From: Xanthobacteraceae bacterium
GTDB taxonomy: Bacteria; Pseudomonadota; Alphaproteobacteria; Rhizobiales; Xanthobacteraceae
Direction of reading: 5' to 3'
NCBI GenBank assembly: GCA_030037185.1
Contig: JASHRR010001350.1
Span: 1 to 8,015 of the forward strand
DNA length: 8,015 nucleotides
In this document: one piece after another, positions 1 to 6,499 of the stretch
How positions within the stretch are numbered: position 1 is the stretch's first letter
How the letters are laid out: every line of letters starts with the position of its first letter
The notes under the pieces: generated by a model
The model's input: the letters and a program-made list of their open reading frames with translations, nothing else
Databases searched by the model: none
What the model was told of the DNA's origin: nothing
Program-made: the position numbers and the translations under genes

Positions 1-2
1 TT

Positions 3-50
3 TCGTCCACCGAACGGGAGGCGATGGCGCGTTACATATCCGGCCTCTGA
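3..50 (+). CDS. possible 3' end of an unidentified forward gene (partial)
   Basis: A forward frame enters from the left edge and ends at TGA 48-50, giving the C-terminal residues SSTEREAMARYISGL. The piece is an amphipathic helix and resembles the last helix of many c-type cytochromes and other helical proteins, but fifteen residues cannot identify a family. It conflicts with a long open minus-strand frame over the same bases, and at most one of the two is likely to be real. It may equally be a chance frame. Confidence 0.22.
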   Translation, partial: SSTEREAMARYISGL

Positions 51-699
51 ACGCATCGGGCCTGTGGGTGCCAGCAGCGTGGCTCAGCGCCGGCGCAGCA
101 GCCGAATGATCTGTTGGCCGTGTCGTGACCTGACCGAGAACGAGCCATAGGCGCAGACCGAAAGCGGTGCGCGGCGGCCTTACGGGATGGACCTGCATCG
201 GTCTGCTGGTGTTTAAAAAACCTATCAAACTCCACCGGGTGAGCGGAGCGCGACGGCGAACTCGCCGGGATGCCGCTTTCGGCCCACAAAAAGCGAATGT
301 CGATGCCGGTTGGCCGCAACCGTGATCTCCGACATGGCGCGGGCGAAGCCTGTGCCTGGAGGCGCGCCGCGCAGCCAAATTGTAGACCACCGCCGGTGGC
401 GCCTGGGTCACGCTGAAGATCAATCGCACCGAGCCACGAGCGGCGATCATATGCGGAACCGGGTGATCGAAAGTAAGGCTCGACCAGTTATTGACGCCGT
501 ACCAGTTGTAAGCTTCGAGAATCTTCCTCTCGGACGTTGAACCCGACGGATGAGCACGCAGCCGAGCAACCCAATCGAGGGCCCGGCTCGGGATGCCCGA
601 ATTGCGGATCCCTGCTCCCAAGCCGCAAATAATTAATCCGCGCGAACGCGAGCTTGTGGAAATCAAAGGCGGCAAACCCGACAAGGCCGACGCCGTGGG

Positions 700-826
700 G
701 AGGCCCGGTGGCCGATTTTTCCTTGATTTGGTGCGCGGCCCAGTCGGGTTTGTATCCCTCGCCTGTGCTAGCTGCCAGTCCGGCGTGCCATTCCATCTCA
801 TCGACGTGCTTGCCATCGGTAACCAT
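700..826 (-). pseudogene. remnant of the C-terminus of a DEAD/DEAH-type helicase
   Basis: On the minus strand the frame from 826 encodes EMEWHAGL, then GYKPDWAAHQIKEK (about 757-716). This closely resembles a motif I remember from the C-termini of rhizobial superfamily II helicases, roughly WHA-L-GYKPGWAAHK-KEKFG-WPP. The expected continuation FGH appears only after a one-base shift near 714, in a neighbouring frame. After it the helicase-like sequence is lost. So only about 40 residues of a much larger protein remain, with a frameshift. The recognition is from memory of the motif, and the rest of the helicase is not in the window. Confidence 0.35.
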
Positions 827-999
827 TGGGTCAAGGGCGGATTCACAAATAAATAAAACTGTGACCTAATCATCAGTTATCAGATGCGTAATTCTTCTAT
901 TGCTGGGCCGCCGTTCTGGCCGGGAATTCATGGCAGGCGATATCGATTCGGTCAGCATTCGGGTTCGGCCAACGAGCATTTGCCGCGGTTCATGGCGAG

Positions 1000-1065
1000 A
1001 CGCCCATATACCGAGTAGATATCAACGCCCATACCGAGGCTCTCGATCTCAACGCCCATAGCGAG
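1000..1065. repeat. three imperfect direct repeats, core ACGCCCATA(TA)CCGAG
   Basis: Copies lie at 1000-1015 (ACGCCCATATACCGAG), 1025-1038 (ACGCCCATACCGAG) and 1052-1065 (ACGCCCATAGCGAG). Their starts are 25 and 27 bases apart. The last two copies are spaced by exactly nine codons and, in a forward frame open from about 890 to the TGA at 1111-1113, encode the near-duplicate peptides DINAHTEAL and DLNAHSEQM. They may be a duplicated piece of a lost gene, or recombinase or replication-protein binding sites ahead of the resolvase gene. The sequence alone does not decide. Confidence 0.55.
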
Positions 1066-1097
1066 CAAATGGAGTGCCAGAAATCCGGCAATAGTGG

Positions 1098-1103
1098 TAT
1101 GAT
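1098..1103 (+). promoter_or_regulatory. possible -10 box (TATGAT)
   Basis: TATGAT lies six bases before an ATG at 1110 that opens a 37-codon frame ending at 1223, and about 150 bases before the resolvase gene. The hexamer 17 bases upstream (TGCCAG) is a poor -35 box. If used, the transcript would begin at or next to the ATG, giving a leaderless message for the small frame. Weak evidence. Confidence 0.2.
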
Positions 1104-1251
1104 CCCGCCATGAACGACACAGACCCCGCCATCGAAGCAACCGCACAATCGCAAGGGGCGAGACTCGGGCAAGCCCGCGCCGACGGTCATCCTGCGTGGC
1201 ACAAAGGCTTATGTACCGCATAAGTCTGCTGCAAAAATAATGGGAGATTCG

Positions 1252-1791
1252 ATGGCTGTCATGGCTTACGCAACAGTCAGCACCGACGACCAAACGCGCG
1301 AGCTGCAACGTGAGGCACTCACTCAGGCTGACTGCGCCAAGGTGTTCGCCGAGAAGGTCAGCGGCGCTCGCAGCGAGCGGCCACAGCTTGCCAAGCTCCT
1401 CAAGTCGTTGAAGCGAGGTGACCTACTGGTCGTCACCAAGCTCGATAGGCTGGCGGGGAGCACTCACGATCTCCAAGTCACGCTGAAAGCCCTGCAGGCG
1501 GTAGGCGCCGATTTCAAGGCGCTCGACACCCCGGCGCTCACTATCACTACCCTACACGGAGAGTTGCTCATCGATATCCTGGGGGCGATCGCGGAGTTCG
1601 AGCGCGGCATTATCGCCGCCCAGACCGCAGACGGCCGCGAGGTTGCCAAAGCCGGCGGCGTACACATGGCCCCTAAGTTTACTCCGCACCAACGGCGTGC
1701 GGCGCGAGAATGCCGCGCGAACGGTGATAGCCTCGCTGATATTGCAGGAACCTGCGGGGTCGACCCAACCACAATCGGGCGGAGGCATTAG
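1252..1791 (+). CDS. serine recombinase (resolvase/invertase family), probably catalytically dead
   Basis: This is a 179-residue small serine recombinase of the resolvase/DNA-invertase family, which cuts and rejoins DNA through a serine nucleophile. Ser10 sits in YATVSTDDQ, the KLDRLAGS motif is at 63-70, the AEFERG helix at 114-119, and a C-terminal helix-turn-helix covers about 150-178. I chose ATG 1252 over the in-frame ATG 1240 because GGGAG lies five bases before it and because Ser10 then matches gamma-delta resolvase numbering. Three arginines conserved in the active site are changed: Arg8 to Thr (ACA), the Arg71 equivalent to Gly69 (GGG) and the Arg125 equivalent to Gln124. The usual Glu before the last is Ala. 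Cleavage activity is therefore doubtful, although the DNA-binding domain looks intact. The next gene starts eight bases after the stop. Confidence 0.85.
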   Translation: MAVMAYATVSTDDQTRELQREALTQADCAKVFAEKVSGARSERPQLAKLLKSLKRGDLLVVTKLDRLAGSTHDLQVTLKALQAVGADFKALDTPALTITTLHGELLIDILGAIAEFERGIIAAQTADGREVAKAGGVHMAPKFTPHQRRAARECRANGDSLADIAGTCGVDPTTIGRRH

Positions 1792-1799
1792 GTGCCGCC

Positions 1800-2408
1800 A
1801 TGGTTGATCTGACCCGGGAAGAAGAAATCGCAAGAACGCGAACGATTCAAGCATGCCGGGAGCGCAGGATTGAATTCGCCCGCGATATTGCCAGGTGGTT
1901 AGGGCCTCTTGGTTGCGGATGGGATCGCCTTACGCGAATTGCTGTGTTTGAGACCGCAAGAGAGTTTGCGACAAGACGCCTTGGCGAGTACCGGGAAAAA
2001 TGCTGGAAACATTGGCACCCGAAATGTGACGGCAGTGACAATTGTATCTGTCAACTCACGCCTGATCCGCAGGAGGCGCGCCTGCTTCGTCCGGTACAGT
2101 TTTTTGGCGGCGCCATCTCATCCGAGCGGCTCGATGCCGCGTACGCGGATGCAGCTAAGGTCAAACGCGTTGATTTCAACGATCACGTTCATCCTGCGGG
2201 TTCTTACTGGCAGCGTTTAAAGGCGCGGAAGTTCGAGTCTGTTGCGTACCGCTGCGAGAACTGTGGTGAGAAGTGTCACTGGGCCGCTTTGGAGTGCCAC
2301 CACCACCGTGGTTTCGATTGTCTCGGCTTTGAGGAAGTTGCGGACGTCCAGGCGCTATGTATGAGGTGCTATCGTGGTCGGCGGATGATACCCGTCCGAG
2401 TTTCGTAA
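1800..2408 (+). CDS. HNH-like, cysteine-rich protein of unknown role
   Basis: This 202-residue protein has an HNH-endonuclease-like zinc motif at its C-terminus: CENC at 152-155, HHH at 167-169 and CMRC at 187-190, in the arrangement CxxC, HH, LCxxC. The final His that normally follows the second CxxC is Tyr191 (TAT, one transition from CAT), so nuclease activity is questionable although the structural zinc cysteines remain. A second cluster lies earlier (Cys68, Cys76, Cys82, Cys84, with His71 and His73 nearby). The N-terminal half is charged and helical and I do not recognise it. The ATG lies eight bases after the resolvase stop and a GGAGG lies at 1781-1785, fourteen bases away, so the two genes are probably co-transcribed. 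It may be cargo of the same mobile unit, or a small DNA- or RNA-binding zinc protein. Confidence 0.6.
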   Translation: MVDLTREEEIARTRTIQACRERRIEFARDIARWLGPLGCGWDRLTRIAVFETAREFATRRLGEYREKCWKHWHPKCDGSDNCICQLTPDPQEARLLRPVQFFGGAISSERLDAAYADAAKVKRVDFNDHVHPAGSYWQRLKARKFESVAYRCENCGEKCHWAALECHHHRGFDCLGFEEVADVQALCMRCYRGRRMIPVRVS

Positions 2409-2755
2409 GACGATTGGAGGCGCGTCGACACCCGCCTTACGGCGACCGACGCCGCCCCGCACTTTGCCGACTGCCCGGGGTGGCGTACCGTCAGGGCAAA
2501 TTTCCTGGCATTCCATGACAGCGCCACTCCGCCACAGTGCCCTGGCGCCATAACGTCTCGGCGAAGCTGCCTCCCTTTTCAGTTTTCTGGTTATGCAACT
2601 CGCCGTGAGTCGTCTTAGTCAAACGGCTAGGTCTCTCGCGGCGGCGAGGCCGGCTGCAATCTTCGCGGCAGCTGCCCGGATCCACGGCGAGGCCATCGGG
2701 GCCCTTGGCCCGGTGGTCCAGCCCCTCAGGCTGCTGAACTGAAGACAAACCCGGA
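2409..2755. other. gap with no recognisable gene
   Basis: All frames were read. Short frames exist on both strands, the longest on the minus strand about 2491-2760, but none shows a family motif, ribosome binding site or sensible composition. No tRNA-like fold, tandem repeat or terminator with a T-run was seen. It lies between the HNH-like gene and the transposase remnant and is probably scrambled mobile-element or deletion debris. Confidence 0.5.
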
Positions 2756-2761
2756 CCCATT

Positions 2762-2993
2762 CATCCAGCCCAGCAGATCGTTTTTCAAGATCAGCTTGAG
2801 GTGATCAACGCGGCACAAGTTCGCCAAGCGGCTTTGGAGCAGCAGCTAGGTGAGATCGTGCCGACCTGGACAATGGCGCGGTGGTGGCTGCCTATCAAGC
2901 CCTGCGGGGTGTGTCTTCAGTGGATACCGTATCGATACCCGCGCTCGAGACATTGGGAAGCGCCAGACGACCAAACGGTCATGCGGGTTCTCG
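2762..2993 (+). pseudogene. IS110-family transposase fragment (frameshifted)
   Basis: The frame beginning at 2762 reads HPAQQIVFQD, then further on LEQQLGEIVPTWTMA. After a one-base loss at 2879-2880 the next frame continues VVAAYQALRGVSSVDTVSI. A third frame from 2949 gives DIGKRQTTKRSCGF, which lines up with the ELGD-RF-PRQLM-FLG stretch of IS110 transposases. Order and spacing match the segment joining the RuvC-like N-terminal domain to the C-terminal transposase_20 domain. The N-terminal DEDD catalytic domain and the serine-containing C-terminal end are both missing, so it cannot be active. At least two frame changes show age. IS110 elements typically lack long terminal inverted repeats, so the original ends cannot be placed. 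Family assignment is from remembered motifs. Confidence 0.6.
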
Positions 2994-3504
2994 CGCATAT
3001 TCGATGCGCACAGGCGCTCGGTCCCGATCTAGCGCATGTGAGCAAGCCACATCGCGCCGTCATCGGGGCCTATTTTGGGGCTATGAAGAGTTGGCATTGG
3101 CCGCTTGGGGCTTTGGCATCGACACCGGCGCGCATTTTCTTGGGTCTTCGCTGGGGTGTTCGACGCGTTTCCTAATCTGACCTTCATTCTCGGCCACGAA
3201 GGCTTGCCGTTCCCGCTGCTTCGAATCAACCAGACCCGTCTCGCGGCCACACGCCGTGGCCTGAAGAAGACTCCGGCGCAATATCTGAAGGAAAATCTGC
3301 TGGTCACCTGTAGCGGAAACTTTTCTGACGACGCGTTCCGATGTACCGTGATGGCGCTTGGCGTAGACAACGTGCATTTTTTCGGTCGATTGGCCCTATG
3401 AATCAAACCTCGCGGCGGTGGAGTTGCTCGGGCGGCGGCTGCTGGACCCGCAAGAGATGGAAAAGATCGCGCACCGAAACGGCGGGCGTATTCTGCACCT
3501 TTGA
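2994..3504 (+). pseudogene. C-terminal half of an amidohydrolase_2 (gamma-resorcylate-decarboxylase-like) gene, multiply frameshifted
   Basis: Pieces in three frames assemble in order into the C-terminal half of an amidohydrolase_2 (PF04909) protein: SRIFDA, AQALG, KPHRAVIGAYF, YEELALAAWGFGIDTGAHFL, VFAGVFDAFPNLTFILGH, CSGNFSDDAFRC, then SVDWPYESN and the natural end RILHL with TGA 3502-3504. Breaks lie near 3012-3030, in the G-run 3077-3080, at 3142-3143, and in the T-run 3377-3382, where six T stand for an expected five just before the metal-ligand Asp of SVDWP. The usual GHMGEGLPF is shortened to GHEGLPF, an in-frame loss of two residues. The N-terminal half with its metal-binding motif is absent, replaced by transposase sequence. 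Relatives include 2,6-dihydroxybenzoate and 5-carboxyvanillate decarboxylases, so the lost enzyme probably acted on an aromatic acid, but its substrate cannot be told. Confidence 0.72.
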
Positions 3505-4006
3505 TGCTCGAGCGGGGTTAACGGCAACCTGCCGTGTGCAGTCGGTGGCACAAGGCATCGGACTTGATACCCGACCAGTACCGTGTGTCAGGCCGACACC
3601 TCGAGGCTGCTGCGAGCCCGGCACTTGCTCGAAGGAGCCGACCCGGTCCTCAAACCGATCCCGTTCATCGGGGAGCAACTGCCGCCGGAAAACTTCAGCC
3701 AAGGTGTGCCGACGATCGATTCGGTTGCCGAAAACGCCGACTGCAAAAGCGTTGTCCCGTCTCATTCAATTGATGGACGAGATCTCCATCCCTATGCCAC
3801 GGCGACTGGCGTTGCCTCCGGACCGGGTCGCCGCGCTACGCGACGCCTTTAAACGAACACGCGTCGAGCCGGAGTTCGTGCCCGAGGCAAGGCGCGCCGG
3901 AATGCTGGTTTATTCACAATACGGGGCCAAGGCGACGCTACGTGCAGCAAATGATCATTCGCCGCCCAAGGTCGTCACCGAACTGAAGGTCCTCGAACCG
4001 CGCTGA
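3505..4006 (+). pseudogene. C-terminal third of a TctC-like tripartite tricarboxylate transporter receptor, frameshifted
   Basis: Ordered pieces match the C-terminal part of periplasmic Bug/TctC-like solute receptors: MLERG then VNG at 3504-3525 (the usual MERGEVDG), SDLIPDQYRV, DPVLKPIPFIGEQLPPENF, LSRLIQLMDEIS, PYATATGV, PPDRVAALRDAFKRT, EPEFVPEARRAG and a final PPKVVTELK. They lie in three different frames with at least four frame changes, and the last frame ends at TGA 4004-4006. The signal peptide and roughly the first 200 residues are missing. Its first recognisable codon overlaps the stop of the amidohydrolase remnant, so a large deletion probably joined them. An intact copy would have caught a carboxylate-type compound in the periplasm for a TctAB permease. 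No permease genes are in the window. Confidence 0.68.
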
Positions 4007-4039
4007 AAATACCTGACAGCCGGCAGGATCGAGCCGACA

Positions 4040-5266
4040 ATGCGACGGATCATAGCCAATATCGGCGAGTTTTTTACCGGCGAAATCACCGCACCCATGG
4101 CGTCGGCGCGTTCGCTCCTGATCGAGAACGGCACCATCGCTGCCCTTGATCCGCCGCCGGATACCGAATGCGACGACCTGCTCGACGCGCAGGGTTCAGC
4201 CGTCCTCCCGGGGCTCGTCGACGGGCACGTACATCCGGTGTTCAGCGAATGGACGCCGGCGCAGGACGCAATCGGATGGATCGGAAATTACCTGCATGGC
4301 GGCACGACCACCATGGTTTCGGCGGGCGAGCTGCATGCCCCCGGCCTCGACTATGCCAATCTTACGCCTGATCTCGTCACTTCGCTCGCCGAGGTCATGC
4401 GCGCGACAACAGGCCGGGTGCGCTGGAGCGGCGTGAAGCTGCACGCCGGCACGGTTCTGCTCGTGCCCGGCATGCGCGAGCGGCACTTCGATCGACTGGT
4501 CAGGGCCGGCGTGAAGTTCGCGAAGTTTCTCTTTTATCCGTTGACGGTCAATCCGACCGAAGCAAAGCAATACGTGGCTTGGTGCCGCGAGCGCGGCATC
4601 CTGGTGAAGGTCCATACGGGCGGCGTGTCGCGTTCGGGCCTGAGCCAAGTGTGCGGATACGAGATCCTGTCCTGGCTACAGCCCGACATTGCGGCGCACG
4701 TGTCGGGCGGGCCAATCCCGATGAGCGATGCCGACGTCATGCGCACCATCAACGAGACCCGCTTTTCGCTTGAGATCTGCAGCTCGGGAAATTATCGGTC
4801 AACCATCCTCGCCGTTCGGCGCGTCCGCGAATTGGGTCGGCTCGATCGGCTGACCCTTGGCACCGATACGCCCGGCGGCACCGGTGTCATTCCGCGCGGC
4901 ATGCTGCGCAACATCCTCTACCTGTCTGCAGTTTGCGACCTGACGCCGGGGGAGGCGATTGCCATTGCGACCGGCAACACGGCCAAGGCGCATGGACTCG
5001 ATATCGGTATCCTGCGAGTCGGTGCGCCGGCGGACATTGTGGTGTGCGGCCGGGTTGAAGGCTCCAGCGGAACCACCATGGCAGACTCCATTGCCCACGG
5101 GGACCTTCCGGGCATCTCATACGTGCTGGTCGACGGCGAACTGCTTGTCGATGGCCGCAGCCGTCAGACGCCGCCGCCCGGGACGCCTGGACGGTTGATT
5201 ACCGTGCCTCCCGGCCAAGTCGGTACCGTCACAGTGCTTTTGGCGGGTTGTTGCGGCTGTGGTTGA
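4040..5266 (+). CDS. enamidase-like amidohydrolase
   Basis: This 408-residue cytoplasmic metal-dependent hydrolase of the amidohydrolase superfamily resembles enamidase of Eubacterium barkeri, which opens 6-oxo-1,4,5,6-tetrahydronicotinate to 2-formylglutarate and ammonia. Matching features in order are the N-terminal NIGEFFTGEI, GLVDGHVHP (ligands His63 and His65), LHGGTTTMVSAG at 86-96, VHTGG with His192, AHVSGGP with His220, GTDTPGGTG with Asp276, and IPRGMLRNI at 284-292. Lys162 in the AKFLFYP strand is a candidate bridging carboxylated lysine (inference). Start ATG 4040 fits the enamidase N-terminus, with a weak AGGA at 4025-4028. It is first in a tight operon, 33 bases after the decayed receptor. 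After the usual end (SRQTPPP, 374-380) there is an extra tail finishing LAGCCGCG. The real substrate could be another cyclic amide or imide. Confidence 0.82.
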   Translation: MRRIIANIGEFFTGEITAPMASARSLLIENGTIAALDPPPDTECDDLLDAQGSAVLPGLVDGHVHPVFSEWTPAQDAIGWIGNYLHGGTTTMVSAGELHAPGLDYANLTPDLVTSLAEVMRATTGRVRWSGVKLHAGTVLLVPGMRERHFDRLVRAGVKFAKFLFYPLTVNPTEAKQYVAWCRERGILVKVHTGGVSRSGLSQVCGYEILSWLQPDIAAHVSGGPIPMSDADVMRTINETRFSLEICSSGNYRSTILAVRRVRELGRLDRLTLGTDTPGGTGVIPRGMLRNILYLSAVCDLTPGEAIAIATGNTAKAHGLDIGILRVGAPADIVVCGRVEGSSGTTMADSIAHGDLPGISYVLVDGELLVDGRSRQTPPPGTPGRLITVPPGQVGTVTVLLAGCCGCG

Positions 5267-5338
5267 GCGGACGCGCCACGGACGAGTTGATTTGAAGGGC
5301 GCAGGTGACGCCCAGTCGTCCTCAACAGGAGATCGAGC

Positions 5339-6454
5339 ATGGCAGACGTGAGCTTCGGCGTTGGCCTTTTCCCTACCGAGCCGTTTCCACGGCTGCTGGC
5401 GCTGATCAAGCTCGCGGAGGATTTGGGATACTCCTGCGCGTACATCGGCGACTCGCAGATGATATGGCGCGAGGCATATGTTGTCCTCGGCGCGGCTGCG
5501 GCGGTTACCAAGCGAATCAAGCTGGCGACCGGGGTAACCAATCCGATCACGCGAGAGCTCGGTGTTACCGCCGCGGCCTGGGCTACCCTGCATGAGCTCG
5601 TCGGCGATCGCCTGCTGATCGGGATCGGGACGGGCGACAGTTCGGTCGAAACGCTCGGCAAGAAGCCTTCGACCCTGGCCAACCTGGAACGGTCGATCAC
5701 CATTATCCGCGAGTTGATCGGGAGCAGGGCCGTCATGCATCCGGAAACGAACGTTGCCGTCCGCCTCACCTATGCCAAACATGATTTGCGAATCCCGATC
5801 TACCCGGCAGTGAGCAGCCCGAAGATCCACCGCTTGGCCGGGAAGGTCGGCGATGGCGTCATCGTACTCGTCGGCACGGATCGCGATTTCCTGGCGGCCT
5901 CGCGCCGGGAGCTGGAGGCAGGTGCGGCCCAGGCGGGGAGGGACCTGAAAGCCGATGGCTTCCGCGTGGTTTGCTGGACCCCGTGTTCGATTCAGGACGA
6001 CGGGCGTGCCGCGCGGAGTGCGGTCAAGGCGCATGTGGCGCGGGTACTCAAGCGCAAACTTCCCTTCGAGCTCGACGCGTCGACCATGGAAGTCGTCCAT
6101 AAGATACGACAGCACTACGAGTATTACGAACACATGGTGGTCGGAACCGCGCACGGAGAACTTGTTTCCGACGAACTGGTCGAACGATTTGCAATCGCCG
6201 GCACGCCAAGCGAAGCCCGCGAGCAGCTCGAGCGGCTGATCGCCACCGGCTTGGTCGACGAAGTCGCGATCATCCCGCATACCCAGGACCTGGCCCAGCG
6301 CGAGCGGATTATCCGGCTCGTGGGCGCGATGGCGCATGAGTTCAGCAATCGCGGTGGTGTTCGGGACAAGGTGTCCGATCGTGTCGGCGCGACGTCGTCA
6401 TCAAACGATTTGCCTCGAGAACCGGCTGTTCGCGCAGCGAATCCATCTTGTTGA
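5339..6454 (+). CDS. LLM-class (Mer-like) flavin/F420-dependent oxidoreductase
   Basis: This 371-residue TIM-barrel protein belongs to the bacterial luciferase-like superfamily. Recognisable parts are the N-terminal strand SFGVGLFPTE, the IKLATGVTNP strand at 60-69, GDRLLIGIGTGDSS at 89-102 (a cofactor-binding loop as in methylenetetrahydromethanopterin reductases), IPIYPAVSSPK at 152-162 and the GTPSEAREQLERL tail at 288-300. The Mer-like GxGxGD loop, and FGD and CofE genes next door, favour F420 over FMN, but the motif does not prove it. Start ATG 5339 has a strong AGGAGA at 5327-5332. It follows the enamidase-like gene by 72 bases and precedes the FGD gene by 45. The last 33 residues (after about 338, rich in Ser, Arg and Asp) look unlike the family and may be an acquired extension. 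Likely role: reducing or oxidising the pathway substrate with F420. The substrate is unknown. Confidence 0.82.
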   Translation: MADVSFGVGLFPTEPFPRLLALIKLAEDLGYSCAYIGDSQMIWREAYVVLGAAAAVTKRIKLATGVTNPITRELGVTAAAWATLHELVGDRLLIGIGTGDSSVETLGKKPSTLANLERSITIIRELIGSRAVMHPETNVAVRLTYAKHDLRIPIYPAVSSPKIHRLAGKVGDGVIVLVGTDRDFLAASRRELEAGAAQAGRDLKADGFRVVCWTPCSIQDDGRAARSAVKAHVARVLKRKLPFELDASTMEVVHKIRQHYEYYEHMVVGTAHGELVSDELVERFAIAGTPSEAREQLERLIATGLVDEVAIIPHTQDLAQRERIIRLVGAMAHEFSNRGGVRDKVSDRVGATSSSNDLPREPAVRAANPSC

Positions 6455-6499
6455 TCCGATCAACCAGCTTCGGCATGCTTGCGAGCGAGATATCGACGG

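Larger units (their letters stand above)
1..873 (-). other. long unassigned minus-strand open frame running off the left edge
   Basis: Reading the minus strand from ATG at 873-871 (or the internal ATG at 801-799) there is no stop codon down to position 1, 291 codons. This is longer than expected by chance even at this GC content. The middle part (roughly 600 to 370), with aromatic-rich motifs such as EAYNWYGVNNWSS and then FSVTQAPPAVVYNLAAR, looks more protein-like. Both ends are rich in Arg, Ser and Pro, as out-of-frame translations usually are. I recognise no family, see no ribosome binding site before either ATG, and a better explained minus-strand fragment (about 700-826) lies in another frame. 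It is listed because nothing else explains the openness, not as a confident gene. Confidence 0.2.

Noticed and set aside
1110..1223. A 37-codon small gene before the resolvase
   Set aside because: It has an ATG just after a possible -10 box, but no ribosome binding site and no recognisable content. An adjacent frame over the same bases reads equally well into the resolvase start.
2491..2760. 89-codon minus-strand frame in the gap before the transposase remnant
   Set aside because: No motif, no ribosome binding site and a composition typical of random high-GC translation.
3341..4006. A single 221-residue forward protein starting at 3341
   Set aside because: It is a mosaic of wrong and right frames: only its last part (from about 3755) follows the receptor homology, and its start lies in an out-of-frame part of the amidohydrolase remnant.
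5297..5313. Small hairpin GGGCG-loop-CGCCC between the enamidase-like and LLM genes
   Set aside because: The five-base stem is short, has no T-run after it, and lies inside a close same-strand operon, so it is not supported as a terminator.
5117..6337. 406-codon minus-strand open frame opposite the LLM gene
   Set aside because: It is the antisense shadow of a well-identified forward gene. Its translation is rich in Arg, Asp and Gln with no family motif.
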